A stretch of 30,796 bases of DNA, from positions 71,429-102,224 of the forward strand of contig BFEA01000033.1 in assembly GCA_003427395.1 (NCBI GenBank), written 5' to 3'. Under the pieces are notes generated by a model, which searched no databases, was not told where the DNA came from, and worked only from the letters and a program-made list of their open reading frames with translations. Positions 27,408-30,796 of the stretch are shown one piece after another; position 1 is the first letter of the stretch; the number at the start of each line of letters is the position of its first letter. This DNA is from Chara braunii. Taxonomy: Eukaryota; Streptophyta; Charophyceae; Charales; Characeae. A program made the position numbers and the translations under genes.

Positions 27408-28064
27408 GTGTATGAGCACGTAGGAGATATCCAAGCCATGTTAGAAACTCCCTCAACCTCTCACAGCAGGATGGCAATGGCTACCGACGCTAGTGTCACC
27501 TTGCAGTCACATGCAAACCAAGTGTTGCTCTTCTCATGCGATGCGACTGAGTCCTTGGAGGAGCTTGAATTGGAATGGTCTCAGAAAGATTTGATGGCTT
27601 CCTGGGTGACCATGGCAGGTCCCGAGGGTGAGTTGATCGTAGTGGAGGCAGATGTAGGTGGCCATAAGGTAGGGGTGATGGCAGACATTGGCTCCACTCG
27701 CAACTACATCAGTCGTGCTTGTATAGATAGGCTGCGCTTAGGGGACTGGGTGCAGCAACTGAGTAGACCTGTAGTATTTACCTTAGCTAACAATCAGACT
27801 ACAGTAGTGAAGGATTATATATGGTATGTAGGGTGCACCTTCTCCTATGGAGGAGGGAAGCTAAGACACCGGTTGTCCTTCTTGGTCAGCGGTGAACTTC
27901 CGTTCAATATGATCCTAGGGATGTACTGTTTGGAGGTTGCACAGCCCCAATTCGACTTGGTGTCAAAGACCATGGAGTACAAACTGCCCGAGGGGAAGAC
28001 AATCCTTCTGAAGAAGTATAATTCTTCAGAAGTTGGTGGATTTTTATGGTTGTTTGTCCGTTAG
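27408..28064 (+). pseudogene. Retropepsin-like protease, family 2 (plus strand)
   Basis: 218 residues. ELIVVEADVGGHKVGVMADI leads into the active-site loop DIGSTRNYISRACIDRLRLG (Asp codon 27684-27686). CTFSYGGGKLRHRLSFLVSG and LPFNMILGMYCLEVAQPQFD follow. It aligns along its length with the minus-strand protease at 21749-22423, including the unusual Ile after the catalytic Asp. The frame ends with a TAG at 28062-28064, and the RT-side linker resumes 40 bases later, where the minus-strand copy is continuous. The ATG at 27408 is not necessarily a real start; in the element it would be part of Gag-Pol. Confidence 0.8.
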
Positions 28065-28103
28065 TGCAGTTCTATAACCATAAAGCAACATCCAGAGGAG
28101 GGT

Positions 28104-28600
28104 ATGTACCTAGTATTTGTGTCTCAAAAGGGGCAGGCCGTTAAGACCCCTCCAAAAATAGAAAGAGTCGTCGCTAGGTATGCAGACCTGCAAGTTGTTG
28201 GTAGGGAGATTGTCCATGCGATAGAGATTATCCCAGGAAGTAAAGTCCTCAGGGTTAGAATCTATAGGATGCCTCCAACGGAACTAGATGAGCTTCACAA
28301 GCAGCTCAACTGAAGGACAAGGGATGGATAAGGCCAGGTACTTCACCTTACAGTGAGCCAGTCTTGTCCGTGCGGAAGAAGGGAGGTACCTTGAGGATGT
28401 GCATTGATTGTAGGAGCTTCAATACCATCACTGTGAAGAATGCAGAGCCCGCATCGATGACATCTGGGATACGGTGCAGGGATGTAAGTATGTCAGCAAG
28501 ATAGATCTGAAGTTCGGGTGCCATCAGACTTAGATCGGGCCCGAGGATCAATACAAAACTGTGTTTCAGACCAGATATGGCATGTATGAGTTTGGGGGCC
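28104..28600 (+). pseudogene. RT N-terminal half, frame-broken and truncated
   Basis: MYLVFVSQKGQAVKTPPKIE, EIVHAIEIIPGSK and YRMPPTELDELHKQLN precede a frame change at about 28310. Other frames then read KGWIRPGTSPYSEPVLSVRK, KGGTLRMCIDCRSFNTITVK, IDLKFGCHQT, a TAG at about 28530, then YKTVFQTRYGMYEFG. These are RT motifs in the right order (KKGG box, CID-R-FN, IDLK-G, F-TRYG-YEF). Homology stops before the YxDD active site. Confidence 0.75.
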
Positions 28601-28887
28601 GCCGAGGCCTGGTGCCTTGCAACTCTAATGTTGTTGCTTCAGAAAGTAGTGAGGTGCTACTGCACTGGTAAGAAGCTGCTTTTGCAGTTCTTCTCTTAAC
28701 TATGGTTAGTCTAATGCTCTTTGTGCCTGGAACTTCAAATCTAAGCCTTCTATTTCTTTGACATAGTGAACTGAGTAACTGATGAACTGGAGTAACTCAC
28801 GGCTCTTGCCTTGTCTGGGTATATGGCAATATGCTTATTGTTGTTTTTTCTTTTTTCTTTTTTTGGTCCCAACCCTCCACTTCACTC
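28601..28887. other. Unassigned sequence
   Basis: After the RT truncation the sequence shows no retroelement motif. A pyrimidine-rich run TTGTTTTTTCTTTTTTCTTT lies at 28841-28860. No gene is recognised. Confidence 0.4.
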
Positions 28888-29172
28888 TCATCCATACCAC
28901 ACCAGATCCACCCAATAACTGTCTGGAAGGGGAAAGGGATCAGCAAATTCAGGTCTCAATGGGAATGAAACATCGTCTGCTGTCCAGTCTGTAAAGACCA
29001 AATGAGCTCCTTTTGCCTGAGAAACATCCTCTTCAAGGTTGGCAATTAGCCTATTTGCTGCTGTCCAGCCTGCAAAGACCAAATGAGCTCTGTTTGCCTG
29101 AGAAACATCCCTTTCGAGCTTTGCAATCAGCCTATTTGCTGGGTTGACCAGCCATTCAAATTCTTTTATCTA
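28888..29172 (-). CDS. Minus-strand frame with in-frame 27-residue tandem repeat
   Basis: The minus strand is open for about 95 codons. Two adjacent units read ANRLIAKLERDVSQANRAHL followed by VFAGWTA, and ANRLIANLEEDVSQAKGAHL followed by VFTDWTA. Each is 27 residues (81 bases, a multiple of three). Amino-acid changes between the units are few and mostly conservative (K/N, R/E, NR/KG), which is compatible with coding constraint. After them comes DDVSFPLRPEFADPFPLPDS and a stop. I do not recognise the family. There is no clear start codon upstream of the repeats and no obvious splice pair, so this may be one exon of a host gene or a captured fragment. Confidence 0.35.
28980..29142. repeat. 81-bp tandem duplication (two units)
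   Basis: TGTCCAGTCTGTAAAGACCA at 28981 and TGTCCAGCCTGCAAAGACCA at 29062 begin two units of 81 bases that differ at about a dozen positions. Confidence 0.9.
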
Positions 29173-29852
29173 GCTTCCTTTTCTTCTGGCTTTCTCAAGT
29201 GCCTCCTTTTCTCAAGTGTTAGCTGCCATTCCAGTAGGATAGAATTCTGTGTAAATTCTGTTATTTTTTCATATCTCAAGTGGTTCTACGCTACGAAAGT
29301 GCTCTAAAGGGAAGAAACAAGGAGAAGATTAAGGGTTCTGCAGAGGGCTCTATGGGGGTGGGAATGCGAAGCTTCGGATCTCCCTGGCTCCCAAAAGGGA
29401 AGATGTGACCTGGCCCTAGTGAAGGCTATGACTGAAAAATGCCGCCAGGCCTCTGGGGAGGCTGGTCTGAGGCAGTTAGAAGGAAGGGGCACGGCCTCTC
29501 CAACTGACCGGTATGCCCAGCCTCCCAGTTAGTTGCAGAGGTTGAGGCCCAGGTACCTAGTGTGGAAGACTCGCAGACTGGGAAGACCCCAGTCCCAGCG
29601 AGGCTGTCGCAGCTTCCAAGAAGTAACAAAAACAGAGGACGCCTCAGCATTCCACACACTTGTGAGTACTGGCTGCCAGATCAAGCCTTGCTTCAGTGCA
29701 AGAGCCAGACCAGTGCATTGGAGGAAGGGAAGAGAAGCTGCAGGCCAGGTACTCTGCTTGGAGGTAGCCATTGCTGCAGCAAGGAGGATGAAAGGGACTC
29801 TGGGGCTGGGGTGATCAGCGAAGAAGGACAGCGGTGGGAGCAGGAAGACTTA
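29173..29852. other. Unassigned sequence with weak open frames
   Basis: Overlapping open frames occur on both strands (for instance 29562-30014 plus), but none contains a domain I recognise and the longest runs through the MITE. The bases near 29408 (GACCTGGCCCTAGTGAAGG) resemble 2703-2725. Confidence 0.4.
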
Positions 29853-29965
29853 ACTACCGTCTTCCCCCGAACACAACGCACCCTTATTTTGGCTGTATCT
29901 GGCCGGAAATATAGCTTGTATACATTCGTTTTTAGGGTGCGTTATGTTCGGGGGAAGACGGTAGT
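29853..29965. mobile_element. 113-bp MITE with 32-bp terminal inverted repeats
   Basis: The left end ACTACCGTCTTCCCCCGAAC... (29853-29884) and the right end (29934-29965) are inverted repeats of 32 bases with a single mismatch. The internal part is 49 bases, so there is no coding capacity. The CCCCCGAACACAACGCACCC style of terminus recalls pogo/Tc1-mariner-type MITEs, but this is from memory of such ends. A TA target duplication is not clear (TA on the left, GA on the right). Confidence 0.85.
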
Positions 29966-30723
29966 GATGGGCGAAGAGAACACTCGCGTTGGTCAGACTC
30001 TGCAGGATTGTTAGGCGAGAGGAGAGTGGACAGAGAGATGAGAGAGGTGGGAGAGAGAGCACTAGGCTGTGTATAGGGAGTGAGTAGGAGAGTAGTATAG
30101 ACAGTCACATCATAGGAGATCTACTATGTTGTGGTTGTATTGATGTGTGGAGGCAAAAAGTTGGGCTTTCATTATCAAGAGACTTCGATGTCAGTGTGCA
30201 CGCATTTGGTGTGCTCTGGGCTTTGTAATTCTGCTTTCGACTTTGCTTATATATGCTGGTTCTGCTTTGAGTCTTCTGCTCCTTGGAATATTTGTGTTCA
30301 TTGATTGGTTCCATACTTGTGGCGCATCCTGTGCACACCACTCGCGCACATGCGGCACACTATGCATTGCGCACGTGGTGCGCGCACCCGGTGCACGACA
30401 TGGGAAAAATTCGGGGTCTGCCAAAAAAAAAAAGTCGGGGAGGGGGTGAATCGAAGTTCCCACGCCCAGCCAAAATTAGGATAACGCACAAGCAAATTTT
30501 TTTCAGGGCCGCGGTGCCCCAAGAAATGTGTGTTGTCATGTTTGGTGTACACAACTCCATGCTATCTTCAGTGTATCTGAGACATACTTGCGGCGCACCG
30601 GCACTGTGCACTGTGCGCGGACCCAGGGTGCACGCGCACCGGCACACGCCGCGCATCTGGGTGCGCTGTGTGCATGTGCGCAATGTATATTTCCATGTTC
30701 TAGTCGTAGATGCATTTGATTTT

Positions 30724-30725
<2 letters not shown>
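29966..30725. other. Unassigned sequence, GCGCAC-rich in the second half
   Basis: No gene is recognised. Bases 30320-30405 and 30590-30680 are rich in alternating purine-pyrimidine strings (GCGCAC, GTGCGC, GTGCAC). An A11 run lies at 30423-30433. Confidence 0.4.

Positions 30726-30796
<71 letters not shown>
30726..30796. repeat. (TC)n microsatellite running off the window end
   Basis: At least 71 bases of perfect TC dinucleotide continue to the last base of the window. Confidence 0.95.

Larger units (their letters stand above)
25439..28600 (+). mobile_element. Ty3/gypsy family 2 copy, truncated in RT (plus strand)
   Basis: In order: gag head, insertion, coiled-coil gag, capsid domain, damaged zinc knuckle, protease, RT entry. 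Homology to Ty3/gypsy stops at about 28600, just after the YGMYEFG motif of RT, so palm-domain catalysis, RNase H, integrase and the 3' LTR are missing. No LTR is visible upstream because LINE copy B abuts the gag head. All coding parts carry stops or frame changes. Confidence 0.8.

Noticed and set aside
29562-30014. 150-residue plus-strand frame as a host gene
   Set aside because: The frame passes straight through both arms of the MITE and has no recognisable domain.

Overview
The window looks like a repeat-rich nuclear segment from a green-lineage (plant or alga-like) eukaryote. The evidence is a chromodomain-type Ty3/gypsy retrotransposon primed by an initiator-Met-like tRNA, L1-type LINE remnants with poly(A) tails, MITE-like foldback elements and many microsatellites. 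The repeat styles remind me of charophyte algae such as Chara, but that is an impression and was not tested. I find no intact host gene. Nearly all recognisable protein sequence comes from retroelements, and almost all of it is broken.

Layout. 1-5.5 kb: mostly unassigned sequence with microsatellites, a 353-bp foldback element (552-904), one possible stray exon (2031-2123), and minus-strand LINE 3' tails (3015-3152, 3232-3475). 5.5-5.95 kb: a primer-binding-site-like motif (5516) followed by a tetranucleotide tract of about 350 bp. 6054-14861: one nearly complete Ty3/gypsy chromovirus: 5' LTR, PBS, long leader, gag, zinc knuckle, protease, RT, RNase H, integrase with chromodomain, 3' LTR. Its parts are in canonical order, but pol carries several frameshifts, an RT deletion and three nonsense codons. 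The LTRs differ at about 35 of 1006 aligned positions (hand count). 14.9-16.8 kb: the 5' end (LTR end, PBS, leader) of a related second element. 17.06-18.9 kb: a LINE-like tail and degenerate tandem modules. 18.9-20.4 kb: nothing recognised.

20.4-28.6 kb: a mosaic of a second Ty3/gypsy family. It holds a plus-strand gag head (20450-21181), a minus-strand gag-protease-RT body (21541-23760), a 5'-truncated plus-strand LINE (about 23780-25394), and a plus-strand gag-protease-RT copy (25439-28600). Both protease copies have Asp-Ile-Gly where the retropepsin Asp-Ser/Thr-Gly is expected. 28.6-30.8 kb: a minus-strand reading frame with an in-frame 27-residue tandem repeat, a 113-bp MITE with 32-bp inverted repeats (29853-29965), and a (TC)n tract running off the end.

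The most unusual signal is the leader of the chromovirus: nine exact copies of the 10-mer TGACGTGGCA (a bZIP/ABRE-like core) lie within about 600 bases. The same 10-mer occurs in the 5' LTR and in the leader of the related second element. A palindromic G-box (GTGCCACGTGGCAC) is present in the 5' LTR and lost by a C-to-T change in the 3' LTR.
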